A DNA stretch of 64,000 nt, taken from NCBI RefSeq assembly GCF_010548275.1, contig NZ_JAAGLT010000012.1, positions 62,001 to 126,000 of the forward strand, read 5' to 3'. Each line of letters begins with the position of its first letter. Within the stretch, counting starts at the first letter, position 1. The position numbers and the translations under genes were made by a program. The DNA comes from Streptomyces sp. SID12488 (GTDB taxonomy: Bacteria; Actinomycetota; Actinomycetes; Streptomycetales; Streptomycetaceae). Under the pieces are notes generated by a model. It saw nothing but the letters and a program-made list of their open reading frames with translations. It searched no databases and was not told where the DNA came from. This document shows positions 35,100-44,834 of this stretch, piece by piece.

Positions 35100-37102
35100 C
35101 AGCCCCCCTTGGCCTCGGCGAAGGGCTCGCCGTTGACGTACCGGCCGAGCGCAGTGAGCGGGAAGACCTGGCGGTAGAGGTGGTAGTTGATCGAGAAGTC
35201 CCAGGGGAAACCGGTGCCGGTGAAGTACGGCTCGTCCCAGGAACCGTCCGGCAGCTGGGTCGCCGCGAGCCACTCGACTCCGCGTTCGACGGCCTTGGAG
35301 TCGTGCTCCCCGGCGGCCAGCAGGGCGAGCAGTGCCCAGGCCGTCTGGGAGGCGGTCGAGGCGCCCCGGCCGCTCCAGCCCGCGCTGTCGTCGTAGGAGC
35401 GCAGGTCCTCGCCCCAGCCGCCGTCGTCGTTCTGGACCTTCTCCAGCCAGCCCACCGCTCGCCGGATCGCCGGGTGCGCGGCGGTCAGGCCTGCGGCGGT
35501 CAGTGCGGGCACCACCGAGCCTGTGCCGTAGACGTAGTTGACGCCCCAGCGGCCGAACCAGGCGCCGCTGGGCTCCTGTTCGGCGAGCAGCCACTCGATG
35601 CCGCGCCGGGTGCGCGGATCGTGGGACATGCCCTCGACAGCCAGCATCTCCACGACATGCGCGGTGACGTCGGCGGACGGCGGGTCGATGACCTCACCGA
35701 AGTCGCAGAACGGCAGCTTGTTGGGGAGCGTGCTGGTGTTGTCGACGTCGAAGGCGCCCCAGGCACCGTTCTTCGACTGCATTCCGAGGTTCCAGCGCAC
35801 CCCGCGCCCGATGGCCTTCTCGACCCGCTCCGGGTCGTGGTGCCGGACACGGCGCAGCGCGAGGACGACCTCGGCGGTGTCGTCGATGTCGGGGTAGTTG
35901 TCGTTGTGGAACTCGAACGCCCAGCCGCCCGGCGGTAGTTCAGGTCTGCGTACGGACCAGTCGCCGGGCCGGACCACCTGCTCACCCAGCATCCAGTCGG
36001 CGGCCTTGACCAGTTGGGGATGGTCGGCGGGCAGCCCCGCGTCGGCGAGGGCGATGACGGCGAGACAGGTGTCCCACACCGGCGACTGGCAGGCCTCGAT
36101 CATCCTGGCCCCGTCCTCGCGCCACACCGTGAAGCGGTCCAGGGACTCCAACCCGGCTCGCATGACAGGGTGTTCGAGGTCGTAGCCGAGCAGATGCAGG
36201 GCGATCACCGAGTAGACGGCGGGCGGCTGGATGCCTCCCCAGCAGCCGTCGTTCTCCTGGCGCTCGATGATCCAGCGGGCGGCGGCGTTCATGGCCGCCT
36301 TCCGCAGTCGGCGCACCGCGACCTTGCGGTAGCCGTGCAGGACCCGGTCGAGACGCTGGAAGGCGCCGTCCCAACTGGCCAGCGGGGCAAAAGACTTGCC
36401 CGGGTTCGGCAGGTCGGGGTCGATGTGCAGCTCGTCGAGCGGAAAGGGCGCCGGGCGGACCGGGCGCTTCGCGCTGACGATGGTGAGCGGCACGATGGTC
36501 TGCCGGGCCCAGCAACCGAAGTCGTAGATGTTGAGCGGCATCCACTTCGGGAAGTAGATGAGTTCCGGCGGGAGTTCGGGGAGGTCGTCCCACTTCCACC
36601 AGCCGAACAGAGCGAGCCAGATCCGGGTGAAGACCCGGGCGGCGGCCATGCCTCCCCGGTCGCGGATCCAGGCGGACGCCTTCGCCATGTGCGGCGCTTC
36701 GGGCGCGTCTCCGGCCATCCGCAGGGCGACGTACGCCTCGACGGTGGCGGAGAGGTCTGCCGGTCCGCCGTAGAAGGTGGCCCAGGTGCCGTCGTCGCGC
36801 TGCTCGCCGCGGATGAACAACGCGGCTGCCTGGGTGGTCTGTTCGTCGCGGATTCCCAGGAACTGACGGAGCAGCAGGTCCTCGGCGTCCATCGTGACGT
36901 TGGTCTCGAGGTCGCCCTTCCACCAGCCCTGGGCGTCCTGCCTCGCGAGCAGGGAATCCGTGGCGCGCCTCATGGCACGCTCAGCGGCCTCCTGAACCCC
37001 TGCCGCTACTGGGGCGTTGATGTCGGTTTCGGTTTCGGATTCGCTGGCCGAGGCAGCGCGAGGCGGGAGTGCCCCGGTGCTTCCGTCGGTCGTCGCTGTC
37101 AT
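35099..37102 (-). CDS. shc: Squalene-hopene cyclase
   Basis: Cyclises squalene to hopene/hopanol at the membrane. 667 residues. The catalytic DXDD motif is D405-I-D407-D408-T. Repeated QW motifs are visible along the chain (for example QDAQGWWKG, QENDGCWGG, QSKNGAWGAFD, QNDDGGWGE and QLPDGSWDE). The N-terminal 40 residues are extra compared with the Alicyclobacillus enzyme. A GC-rich hairpin lies in the 111-nt gap upstream. Confidence 0.97.
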   Translation of the reverse strand: MTATTDGSTGALPPRAASASESETETDINAPVAAGVQEAAERAMRRATDSLLARQDAQGWWKGDLETNVTMDAEDLLLRQFLGIRDEQTTQAAALFIRGEQRDDGTWATFYGGPADLSATVEAYVALRMAGDAPEAPHMAKASAWIRDRGGMAAARVFTRIWLALFGWWKWDDLPELPPELIYFPKWMPLNIYDFGCWARQTIVPLTIVSAKRPVRPAPFPLDELHIDPDLPNPGKSFAPLASWDGAFQRLDRVLHGYRKVAVRRLRKAAMNAAARWIIERQENDGCWGGIQPPAVYSVIALHLLGYDLEHPVMRAGLESLDRFTVWREDGARMIEACQSPVWDTCLAVIALADAGLPADHPQLVKAADWMLGEQVVRPGDWSVRRPELPPGGWAFEFHNDNYPDIDDTAEVVLALRRVRHHDPERVEKAIGRGVRWNLGMQSKNGAWGAFDVDNTSTLPNKLPFCDFGEVIDPPSADVTAHVVEMLAVEGMSHDPRTRRGIEWLLAEQEPSGAWFGRWGVNYVYGTGSVVPALTAAGLTAAHPAIRRAVGWLEKVQNDDGGWGEDLRSYDDSAGWSGRGASTASQTAWALLALLAAGEHDSKAVERGVEWLAATQLPDGSWDEPYFTGTGFPWDFSINYHLYRQVFPLTALGRYVNGEPFAEAKGG

Positions 37103-37141
37103 GGCTTCCCCTTCGTGCAGTGGATGTCTCTGCTGTGGGTC

Positions 37142-37186
37142 CGCCGTCGGCCGGTGCGCCGCTTAACGCGGCGCCGGCCGGCGACT
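37142..37186 (-). promoter_or_regulatory. Intercistronic hairpin before shc
   Basis: A long GC-rich imperfect stem (CGCCGC/GCGGCG with GCCGG/CCGGC above a GTTAA loop, small bulges) in the only sizeable gap between the polyprenyl synthase gene and shc. It could be an attenuator, an RNA-processing site or a partial terminator that sets shc level. Confidence 0.5.
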
Positions 37187-37213
37187 ACGCGAGGCTTATT
37201 CGACCGATAGTGA

Positions 37214-38344
37214 TCATCTCTTTCGTACGACGACGAAGTCGGCGAGCGCCGTGAACTGCGCTCGCACCCGGTCGGGCATGTCGATGGCGCTCAGTGCGTC
37301 GACGGCGATGGTGTGCTGCCGGCGCGCCTCCTCGGCGGTCCATTCCCGGCCACCCGCCTGTTCGATCAGGGCGGCGCGGACGGCGAATTCCTCCTCGGAG
37401 AAGTTCTCGAAGTCGCTGCTCTTCGCGTCGGCGGCGAGGAGTTCACCGAGCCGCTCGGCGGCCGGGCCGCTCGCCGCCAGGGCGGCGACGACGGGCAGGG
37501 ACTTCTTGCGCTGACGCAGGTCGCTCCAGGTCTGCTTGCCGGTGGCCTCCGGGTCGCCCCAGATCCCGAGGAGGTCGTCGACGGCCTGGAAGGCCAGGCC
37601 GAGGTGGTAGCCGTACTTCTCCAGGGTGTCGGCGGTGCGGTCGTCCGCGCCGCCGAGGACCGCACCGATGGAGCTGGCGCAGGCGAGCAGGGCGCCGGTC
37701 TTGTTGCCCTCCATCTCCAGACACTCCTCGACGCTGACGCGGTCGCGGTGCTCGTAGGAGATGTCCTGGGCCTGGCCGTCGATGAGGGCGCGGGTCGCGG
37801 TGGTGAGGCGGCGGGTGGCGCGGCCGGCCTCGACGGTGCCGAGTTCCAGGAGGATCTCGTTGGCCAGCGCGAACAGCGCGTCGCCGACCAGGATGGCCTG
37901 GGCGGGACCGTGCACCTTCCAGACGGTGTCGCGGTGGCGGCGCTGTTCGTCGCCATCCATCAGGTCGTCGTGCAGCAGTGAGAAGTTGTGCACCAGCTCC
38001 ACGGCGACCGCGCCGGGGATGCCGACCTCGGGTGCGGCGCCGGTGACCTCGGCGGACAGGACGGCGAGCGCGGGGCGTACGGCCTTGCCGCCGTCGCCGG
38101 CGGCGGGCCTGCCCTGGGCGTCGATCCAGCCGAAGTGGTAGGCGGAGACGGTGTCCATGGGCGCCGCGAGACGGTTGATCGCCGTCCGCAGTACCGGGGT
38201 GGCCAGGGTCCGGCCGCGCTCCAGGAGCGCGGTCACGTCCACCGCGTCGGCGACTTTCGGGGCCGGGGGCACAGTGGGCACAGTCTCTCCTCTTGTTGCG
38301 GTGCTGGGGGTGCGAGGACCTGCCGCGTGCTGATGATCGAGCAT
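37214..38344 (-). CDS. Polyprenyl (farnesyl) diphosphate synthase of the hopanoid operon
   Basis: 376 residues. The first aspartate-rich motif is D126-D127-LM-D130 (HDDLMDGD) and the second is D256-D257-LLG (QAVDDLLG). It would condense IPP and DMAPP to farnesyl diphosphate for squalene synthesis. The first 40 residues are a non-conserved extension. ATG 38344 shares a base with the hpnE stop (TGATG). Product chain length is inferred from context. Confidence 0.92.
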   Translation of the reverse strand: MLDHQHAAGPRTPSTATRGETVPTVPPAPKVADAVDVTALLERGRTLATPVLRTAINRLAAPMDTVSAYHFGWIDAQGRPAAGDGGKAVRPALAVLSAEVTGAAPEVGIPGAVAVELVHNFSLLHDDLMDGDEQRRHRDTVWKVHGPAQAILVGDALFALANEILLELGTVEAGRATRRLTTATRALIDGQAQDISYEHRDRVSVEECLEMEGNKTGALLACASSIGAVLGGADDRTADTLEKYGYHLGLAFQAVDDLLGIWGDPEATGKQTWSDLRQRKKSLPVVAALAASGPAAERLGELLAADAKSSDFENFSEEEFAVRAALIEQAGGREWTAEEARRQHTIAVDALSAIDMPDRVRAQFTALADFVVVRKR

Positions 38345-39780
38345 CAGGCTGCCTCCTCCACGTCGAAGAGGTGGTGGCGGGGCCGGCCCAGGGCGCCCAG
38401 CGCGGCACCGGCCGCGCTGACTCCGCTGCGGACCGCACTCTCCATGGTCGCGGGCCACCCGGTGGCGGTCCACGAGCCGGCCAGGTACAGGCCGGGGGTT
38501 TTGGTACGGGCGCCGGGCCGCAGCCGTCCGACGCCGGGGGTGGGGGCGAACGTCGCTGTCCGCTCCCGGGTGACGAAGAAGTCCCGTACTCCGGCGCCCC
38601 GCGCGCGGGGCAACAGCCGCTCCAGCTCCGGCAGATACCGTTCGCGCAGCGCCGCGACTGGCTCGTCGATCTCGTCGTGCGCGGCTGACTGCGACAGGGC
38701 CAGATACTGGCCGTCGCCGCCGAGCCCGGACGCCTCGGTCCGGTCGAACACCCACTGCACCGGGCTGCCGAGCGCCGCGAGGAACGGCGTGCTCAACACC
38801 TTCCGGTCGTACACCACATGCACGTTGAGGATGGGCGCGGTGCCGATCTCCAGCAGCCGTTCGGGGGCGTCCAGCGCGCCCGCCGGCAGCAGATCGTGCG
38901 CCTCGCGCTGAGCCACGGCGAGCACGACGATGTCCGCGTCGAGCGTCTCGCCGGGAACCTGAACGGTCCAGCGGCCGTTCTCGCTGTGTTGGGTGGCTTG
39001 GACGGCTTGAATGGAGGTGACGCGTGTACGGACTTCGGTACGCACGCCCGCGGAGTCGAGCGCCTTGCGGGCCAGAGTGTCGTGCAGTTCGCCCAGCGGG
39101 ACGCGCGCCCAGCCGATGTCGGCCGCGCCCGGGTCGGACAGCAGACCGGTCTTGAACACCATCGCGGCGAGCCCCAGGGACGAGTCCCCGGCCACCGCGT
39201 TGAGGGTGGCGACCCCCACCAGGTCCCACAGTGCCTCGACGGCGCGCTCGGACTGACCGTGCGCGGTCAGCCAGCTGCCGAAGTTCTGCGCGTCAAGCGC
39301 CGGGTCGGCGAGGTCGAGCGCCTTGAGCGCGAGTGCGGCACGTCCCACTCTGGCGCGCTCTGCGAGGGAGAGGTGCGGATACGTGGCCAGACTGCGCCCG
39401 AGATGCAGAGGTACGGGCAGCGCGTCGCGCCGGAGTCTGCCCAGCCGCCGGCCGGCGGGTTTCGCCACGTCGACGACCGGCACGTCGAGACGTGCCTGCA
39501 CCGGAGCGAGTTCGGCGGCGTCGATGCGGTCGAGGAACCAGCGGTAGGCGGTGCAGCAACGCAGGTACACGTGCTGGCCGTTGTCCACGGTGAGTCCGTC
39601 GCGCTGGAAGGAGAAGGCGAGCCCGCCGAGCCGCGGCCGGCCTTCGAGCAGCGTGACGCGGACACCGGCGTCGGCGAGCGAGAGCGCGGCGGTGATGCCG
39701 GCCAGCCCGCCGCCGACCACCACGGCGCTCTTCTCACCGTGGTGGCCCGGACGTTCCCCGGGCTGTGTGCCCTCGCTCAT
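38344..39780 (-). CDS. hpnE: Hydroxysqualene dehydroxylase
   Basis: FAD enzyme that reduces hydroxysqualene to squalene, the last step of the HpnCDE route. 478 residues. The N-terminal dinucleotide motif is VVVGGGLAGITAALSLADAG, and the C-terminal FAD segment is PGLYLAGSWTATGWPATMESAV. ATG 39780 is chosen over an upstream in-frame start. A 136-nt gap separates it from hpnD. Confidence 0.94.
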   Translation of the reverse strand: MSEGTQPGERPGHHGEKSAVVVGGGLAGITAALSLADAGVRVTLLEGRPRLGGLAFSFQRDGLTVDNGQHVYLRCCTAYRWFLDRIDAAELAPVQARLDVPVVDVAKPAGRRLGRLRRDALPVPLHLGRSLATYPHLSLAERARVGRAALALKALDLADPALDAQNFGSWLTAHGQSERAVEALWDLVGVATLNAVAGDSSLGLAAMVFKTGLLSDPGAADIGWARVPLGELHDTLARKALDSAGVRTEVRTRVTSIQAVQATQHSENGRWTVQVPGETLDADIVVLAVAQREAHDLLPAGALDAPERLLEIGTAPILNVHVVYDRKVLSTPFLAALGSPVQWVFDRTEASGLGGDGQYLALSQSAAHDEIDEPVAALRERYLPELERLLPRARGAGVRDFFVTRERTATFAPTPGVGRLRPGARTKTPGLYLAGSWTATGWPATMESAVRSGVSAAGAALGALGRPRHHLFDVEEAA

Positions 39781-39916
39781 CGCGCACTCCCCCCTGTGCA
39801 CCCGCCGCGCCGGATGAACACCGCACGGCAGGCCGTTGAAGTCTGGGACGCCGTCCCGGTCCGGAGGGTTGCGCGCCGTTTCACCGCGGGCACATCATCT
39901 TGCACCGAATTGTCCA

Positions 39917-40867
39917 TCAGACGCGCCTCCTGACGGTCCGCCGGGAGACATGCCGGGCGTCCAGACCGGACAGGCCGCGCACCGCGACGTACGCCTTCTC
40001 GCGTCCGGGCAGCGAGACCCGGCCGCGCAGCACGGCCTCCGGCTCGCGCTCGATGCGGTCGAGGAGCCGTCGGTAGATGCCGGCCATGGCGGCGACACAG
40101 GCGCCGCTGCGCCGGTCGAGCATGGGCAGCAGCCGGTAGCCCTCGGCAAACAGGGCGCGGGCGCGCCGTACTTCGAAGTGGACGAGGCCCGCGAAGTCGG
40201 AGCCCTCCGGCGGGTTCGGTCCGCTGAATCCGGCCGAGCAGCCGAACTTGGCGAGGTCGTCGGCGGGCAGATAGGTCCGCCCGTCCTCGGCGTCCTCGCG
40301 GACGTCCCGCAGGATGTTGGTGAGCTGGAGTGCGAGCCCCAGCGTGTCGGCGTACTCGGAGGCGCGTTCCGAACCGCGCGCGCCCCTCTCCGTACCGAAC
40401 ACGCCGAGCGAGAGCCGCCCGATGGCTCCGGCCACACAGCGGCAGTAGACCTTCAGGTCGTCCCAGGTCTCGTACGTCTCACCGCGTACGTCCATCACGA
40501 CGCCGTCGATGAGTTCGTCGAGGCCGCCGAGCGGGATCGGGAAGCAAGTCCCGGCGTGACTGAGGGCGACCGCGACCGGGTCGGTGTCGTCCTCGTCGAC
40601 CGCGCCCTCGCGCACCCGGGTGAGCAGTGCTCTGGTGTCCTCCAGCCGTGCCGCCTTGACCTCGGGGGCCAGCGTGCCGTCACCGATGTCGTCGACGCGG
40701 CGCGAGAACGCGTACAGGGCCGACATCGCGCGCCGCTTCGACGTCGGCAGCAGTCTGATGCCGTACGCGAAGTTGCGGGCCTGCTGCCCGGTGACGGACT
40801 CGCAGTAGCTGTAGGCGGCGAGTACCGGTGCGGACACGTGTGCTTCCGACTCCACGCTCCGGATCAC
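39917..40867 (-). CDS. hpnD: Presqualene diphosphate synthase
   Basis: Condenses two farnesyl diphosphates to presqualene diphosphate. 316 residues with both squalene/phytoene synthase aspartate motifs, RRVDDIGDG and LRDVREDAEDGRTYLP. GTG 40867 overlaps the hpnC stop as GTGA, with GAGGAAAG upstream. It is shorter than plant-type squalene synthases and has no membrane anchor, as usual for the HpnCDE system. Confidence 0.94.
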   Translation of the reverse strand: MIRSVESEAHVSAPVLAAYSYCESVTGQQARNFAYGIRLLPTSKRRAMSALYAFSRRVDDIGDGTLAPEVKAARLEDTRALLTRVREGAVDEDDTDPVAVALSHAGTCFPIPLGGLDELIDGVVMDVRGETYETWDDLKVYCRCVAGAIGRLSLGVFGTERGARGSERASEYADTLGLALQLTNILRDVREDAEDGRTYLPADDLAKFGCSAGFSGPNPPEGSDFAGLVHFEVRRARALFAEGYRLLPMLDRRSGACVAAMAGIYRRLLDRIEREPEAVLRGRVSLPGREKAYVAVRGLSGLDARHVSRRTVRRRV

Positions 40868-41766
40868 CCCTTTCCTCGCAGGGTTGTGCCCACCTCGCGC
40901 AGCAACTGGATCCTGCCGGGCTTGGGCGGGCCGGGAAGTACGTCGTATTCGGCGGCGGCGATCGCTCGGACCGCCGCCTTTCCCCCCGCCACGAAACCCG
41001 CGAGCAGCAGCTTCAGCCTGCCGTGGACGCTACCCACGAGGGGGGTGCCTTCATTCAGCAGGACATGTGTGCGTTCCGCTTCGTATGCGATCAGTGCGCG
41101 CACCGACGCGCCTGCGGTGGGGGCGGCGAGGTCCGCCTCCTGGACATGAAAGCGCTTCATGTCCTGGGCCGGCAGGTAGATCCGGTCGCGGCCGAGATCC
41201 TCGGCGACGTCCTGGAGGTGCTCGACGATCTGGAGGGCCGTACACACGGCGTCGGAGAGGCGGATCCGCTCGGGCGTCGCGGTGCCGGTGACGGCGAGGA
41301 CGAGACGGCCGACGGGGTTGGCGGACAGCTCGCAGTAGGCGAGGAGGTCGTCGTACGTCTCGTACCGCTTGACCACCTGGTCCTGGCGGTTGGCGGCGAT
41401 CAGGCCGAGGAACGGCTCGGGGGTGAGCGAGCGGCGGCGGACGGTCGGCTGGAGCCGGCGCAGCAGAGGGTGATGCGGGGTGCCGTCGAAGACCCGACGC
41501 AGGTCGGCCTCGAACGCGTCGAGGAGGACGAGCCGGTCGTCGGCCTCCTCGGGGGTGACACCGAGCAGCCGGGCGTCGGCGCCGCCGGGGGCCAGGTCGC
41601 CGTCACCGATGTCGTCGACGAGGCGCGCGAAGCCGTACACGGCCATGAGGTCGGTGCGCCAGGCCTTCGGGAGGAAGAACGGCGCCACGGGGAAGTTCTC
41701 GTCGGCGGCCTTGTCGAGCGTGCCGCGCTCCGGGTCGTCGGTGCGCGCGTGGCCGGTTACCGTCAC
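40864..41766 (-). CDS. hpnC: Hydroxysqualene synthase
   Basis: Converts presqualene diphosphate to hydroxysqualene. 300 residues with LVDDIGDGD and HLQDVAEDLGRDRIYLP. It is paralogous to hpnD next door. GTG 41766 is the first codon of the operon's first gene; the main hopanoid promoter should lie in the 310 bp upstream. Confidence 0.94.
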   Translation of the reverse strand: MTVTGHARTDDPERGTLDKAADENFPVAPFFLPKAWRTDLMAVYGFARLVDDIGDGDLAPGGADARLLGVTPEEADDRLVLLDAFEADLRRVFDGTPHHPLLRRLQPTVRRRSLTPEPFLGLIAANRQDQVVKRYETYDDLLAYCELSANPVGRLVLAVTGTATPERIRLSDAVCTALQIVEHLQDVAEDLGRDRIYLPAQDMKRFHVQEADLAAPTAGASVRALIAYEAERTHVLLNEGTPLVGSVHGRLKLLLAGFVAGGKAAVRAIAAAEYDVLPGPPKPGRIQLLREVGTTLRGKG

Positions 41767-42078
41767 CGGTCACTGCCCGGGGCGGGGACGGCACACACTG
41801 TGGGGAGCTGGGGAGTTTCCGTAGCCATCGCCGTCACATCTCCCGTTCTACACTGCGGACCCAATGGGCACTATTTCGGACACGCCGCCCAGCCGTCCAC
41901 GCGGCGGTCGATGCCCGGTGTCGCGTGTTATCGCCCCACTTGCCGCGATTCAGCACTGGTACAGCTTACGTTGTACAACGCGCCATGGTCCGTCGGGGTG
42001 TCCTGCGCATCACAAGAACGCACCGATTGGCGTCAAGATTCCTAGGCCGCCTCGGAGTTGACGTTTCCTTTGCAGACG
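41767..42078. other. Upstream region of the hopanoid operon
   Basis: About 310 bp between hpnC and the ABC operon terminator, without a credible gene. It contains a perfect 12-bp palindrome CGTTGTACAACG (41969-41980) with another GTACA 12 bp to its left. The operon promoter is expected here, but no -35/-10 pair stood out clearly. Confidence 0.5.
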
Positions 42079-42113
42079 CGGGGCCCCGCCGGAACAGTTC
42101 CGGCGGGGCCCCG
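42079..42113 (-). terminator. Terminator after the ABC exporter operon
   Basis: A perfect 17-bp inverted repeat (CGGGGCCCCGCCGGAAC and complement) with one central base, 33 nt after the ATPase stop. On the minus strand it closes the exporter transcript before the hopanoid promoter region. Confidence 0.88.
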
Positions 42114-42146
42114 ATACACCCGGTCGATCCCCGGTTCACCGACCGG

Positions 42147-42926
42147 CTACTTGCCGGTGAACTTCTCGTACTCCTTGAGTACCTCGTCCGTCGGCCCGTC
42201 CATGCGCAGTTCGCCGCGTTCCAGCCACAGGACGCGGTCGCAGGTGTCGCGGATGGACTTGTTGTTGTGACTGACGAGGAAGACCGTGCCGGCGTGCTTG
42301 CGCAGCTCGCGGATGCGGTCCTCGGAGCGCTTCTGGAAGGACCGGTCGCCGGTCGCCAGGGCCTCGTCGATCATCAGTACGTCATGGTCCTTGGCGGCGG
42401 CGATGGAGAACCGCAGCCGCGCCGCCATGCCGGAGGAGTAGGTGCGCATCGGCAGGGTGATGAAGTCGCCCTTCTCGTTGATGCCGGAGAAGTCGACGAT
42501 CTGCTGGTAGCGCTCCTTGATCTCCTCGCGGGTCATACCCATGGCGAGGCCGCCCAATATGACGTTCCGTTCGCCCGTGAGGTCGTTCATCAGGGCGGCG
42601 TTGACGCCGAGGAGGGAGGGCTGCCCGTCGGTGTACACGTGACCGCTCTCGGCGGGCAGCAGGCCGGCGATGGCGCGCAGCAGCGTCGACTTGCCGGAGC
42701 CGTTGGAGCCGATCAGGCCGACGGCCTCACCCCGGTAGGAGACGAAGGAGACACCTCGCACGGCGTGCACCTTGCGGACACCGGGTGAATCGCCGCGCCT
42801 GACGATGCGGCTGAGGGCGGAGGTGGCGCTGCCCTTGCCGGTCTTGGCGCCGTTGACGCGGTAGACGATGTGGAGCTCGTCCGCGATGACAGTGGGGATC
42901 TTGTCCCCGGGAATCGGGTCAGCCAC
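42147..42926 (-). CDS. ABC exporter ATPase (TagH/Wzt type)
   Basis: 259 residues from GTG. Walker A GSNGSGKST, signature YSSGMAARLRF (the SSGM form of the polysaccharide/teichoic-acid exporters) and Walker B VLMIDEALATGD. There is no C-terminal carbohydrate-binding extension, so the substrate probably needs no chain-end recognition by the ATPase. It overlaps the permease gene by 8 nt. Confidence 0.92.
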   Translation of the reverse strand: MADPIPGDKIPTVIADELHIVYRVNGAKTGKGSATSALSRIVRRGDSPGVRKVHAVRGVSFVSYRGEAVGLIGSNGSGKSTLLRAIAGLLPAESGHVYTDGQPSLLGVNAALMNDLTGERNVILGGLAMGMTREEIKERYQQIVDFSGINEKGDFITLPMRTYSSGMAARLRFSIAAAKDHDVLMIDEALATGDRSFQKRSEDRIRELRKHAGTVFLVSHNNKSIRDTCDRVLWLERGELRMDGPTDEVLKEYEKFTGK

Positions 42927-43848
42927 GGCCGTACCTCTCCTCCGCCTTCCAGAAGTGCACGAAACCGCCGAGGGCGAAGAGCGCGGCCCAGCCGCCCGCG
43001 ACCGCCCAGACGTGCGGCGGCAGGTTCTCCGAGCCGTAGCCGTCGATGAGCGCGAAGCGCATCAGGTCCATGTAGATGGCGGCCGGGTTCCACTGAAGGA
43101 TGTCGGCGACCCACACGGGCTTGTCGGCGAGCATGACCGGGATGGAGAACATCACGCCGGACGCGTACATCCACGTACGCATCACGAAGGGCATCAGCTG
43201 GGCGAGGTCCGGGGTCGCCGCGCCCCACCGGGCCATGATCAGCGCGAGGCCGGTGTTGAAGAGGAACTGGAGCGCCAGCGCCGGGACGATCAGCAGCCAG
43301 GACGCCTTGGGGTAGCTGCCGAAGCCGATCGACACCACGAACAGCACGATCATCGAGAAGAGCAGCTGCTGGAGCTGTTGCAGCGCGAAGGAGACCGGCA
43401 GGGCGGCGCGCGGGAAGTGCAGGGCGCGCACCAGGCCCAGGTTGCCGGAGATCGCGCGTACGCCCGCCATCACCGAGCTCTGCGTGAAGGTGAACACGAA
43501 GACGCCCGTGACGAGGAACGGGATGTACACCTCGCGGGGCATGCCGCGGTCGGCCTTGAGGATCACGCCGAAGATGAAGAAGTACACGGCCGCGTTGAGC
43601 AACGGTGTGGCCACCTGCCACAGCTGGCCGAGTTTGGCCTGGCTGTACTGGGCGGTCAGTTTTGCCTGCGAGAAGGCGAGGATGAAGTGACGCCGTCCCC
43701 AGAGCTGGCGGACGTACTCGACGAGTCGGGGACGGGCGCCGCTCACGGCGAGTCCGTACTTCGCGGCGAGTTCGGCCGCGGAGAGGCCGTCGTCGGGTGA
43801 CGGTCGGTCGCTCACCGCGACACCGCCGTCATGCGTTGTCTCACTCAC
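42919..43848 (-). CDS. ABC-2 exporter permease (TagG/Wzm type)
   Basis: 309 residues. The ABC-2 pattern is clear: a cytoplasmic N-terminal region with SQAKLTAQYSQAKLG-LWQ, then six hydrophobic segments between about 75 and 295. With the ATPase it would move a lipid-linked glycoconjugate across the membrane. It lies 101 nt downstream of the GT2 gene on the same strand, so it probably exports the product of that gene cluster. Confidence 0.9.
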   Translation of the reverse strand: MSETTHDGGVAVSDRPSPDDGLSAAELAAKYGLAVSGARPRLVEYVRQLWGRRHFILAFSQAKLTAQYSQAKLGQLWQVATPLLNAAVYFFIFGVILKADRGMPREVYIPFLVTGVFVFTFTQSSVMAGVRAISGNLGLVRALHFPRAALPVSFALQQLQQLLFSMIVLFVVSIGFGSYPKASWLLIVPALALQFLFNTGLALIMARWGAATPDLAQLMPFVMRTWMYASGVMFSIPVMLADKPVWVADILQWNPAAIYMDLMRFALIDGYGSENLPPHVWAVAGGWAALFALGGFVHFWKAEERYGRG

Positions 43849-43949
43849 AAATGGAAACTTTCGTCTTCAATATGCGCAGCTGAACGGGGCAGAGCGCGGG
43901 CCGTGGATCGGGATGCTGTCGGCCCGCGGGGGCTCTCAGGGAGAGCTTG

Positions 43950-44834
43950 TCAGATCACTGGGGGGCGGCCCAGTCGGGTCAGCCGCCACACCGTACGCCA
44001 CCGGATGGGCCGGCGGGGGCCGCACGGGGTGGTCAGCCCTTCCCTGAACCCGCCCCACCAGGCTCTGAGCGCCGGGCGGGAGGGTCGGCGGAGGAGTGTG
44101 AGGAGCAGCCAGTCCCCCAGGTACACGGGCACCAGGGGAGCGGGAAGGTTTCGGCGGGCCAGCCAGACGCGGTTGCGGGCGACCATGCGGTGGTAGACCG
44201 CGTGCCGGGAGGGCGCGGTCGCGGGGTGGTAGAGCAGCATGTCGGCCCGGTAGTCGATCATCCAGCCCGCGTCGAGGGCCCGCCAGGCGAGGTCGGTCTC
44301 CTCGTGCGCATAGAAGAACTCCTCGGGGAGGATGCCCACTTGGGCGAAGACCTCGGTACGGACGGCGTTGGCGCCGCCCAGGAAGCTGGTGACCCGGGAG
44401 CTGCGCATCGGGTCCGTGGTGCCGGGGCGGGGCACATGGCGGCGCTGGGTGAGGCCGGTGTCGGGGTCGGCGATGCGGAAGCTGATGATGCCCAGTTCCG
44501 GGTCGGCGGTGAAGGCCTGGCGGCACAGTTCGGCGGTGTCCTGGTGGCCGAGGAGGCCGTCGTCGTCCAGGAACATCAGGATGTCGACATCGCCGCCGGC
44601 CGGGCCGAACGCCTCGATGCCGACGTTGCGTCCACCGGGGATGCCGAGGTTCTCGGGCAGCTCGACGCTTCGTACACCCGCGGGGAGGTCCGGGACGGGC
44701 GAGCCGTTGCCGACCACGACGACCTGGACCGGGTCGCCCTCCTGTTTGGCGATCGAGTCGACCAGGGCGCGCAGTTCGTCGGGGCGGTTGCCCATGGTGA
44801 TGATCACCGCGCCGACTCTCATCGCCGGACTCAC
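43950..44834 (-). CDS. GT2 family glycosyltransferase
   Basis: 294 residues with a GT-A fold: VGAVIITMGNRPDEL, NLGIPGGRNVG, metal-binding FLDDDG and the late EETDLAWR acidic motif. Rhamnosyl/galactofuranosyl transferases of wall polymers look like this. No membrane span is evident. GTG 44834 overlaps the upstream stop (GTGA); ATG 44822 is an alternative. A small hairpin (GCTCTC-AGG-GAGAGC) lies just after the stop. Donor and acceptor unknown. Confidence 0.88.
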   Translation of the reverse strand: MSPAMRVGAVIITMGNRPDELRALVDSIAKQEGDPVQVVVVGNGSPVPDLPAGVRSVELPENLGIPGGRNVGIEAFGPAGGDVDILMFLDDDGLLGHQDTAELCRQAFTADPELGIISFRIADPDTGLTQRRHVPRPGTTDPMRSSRVTSFLGGANAVRTEVFAQVGILPEEFFYAHEETDLAWRALDAGWMIDYRADMLLYHPATAPSRHAVYHRMVARNRVWLARRNLPAPLVPVYLGDWLLLTLLRRPSRPALRAWWGGFREGLTTPCGPRRPIRWRTVWRLTRLGRPPVI

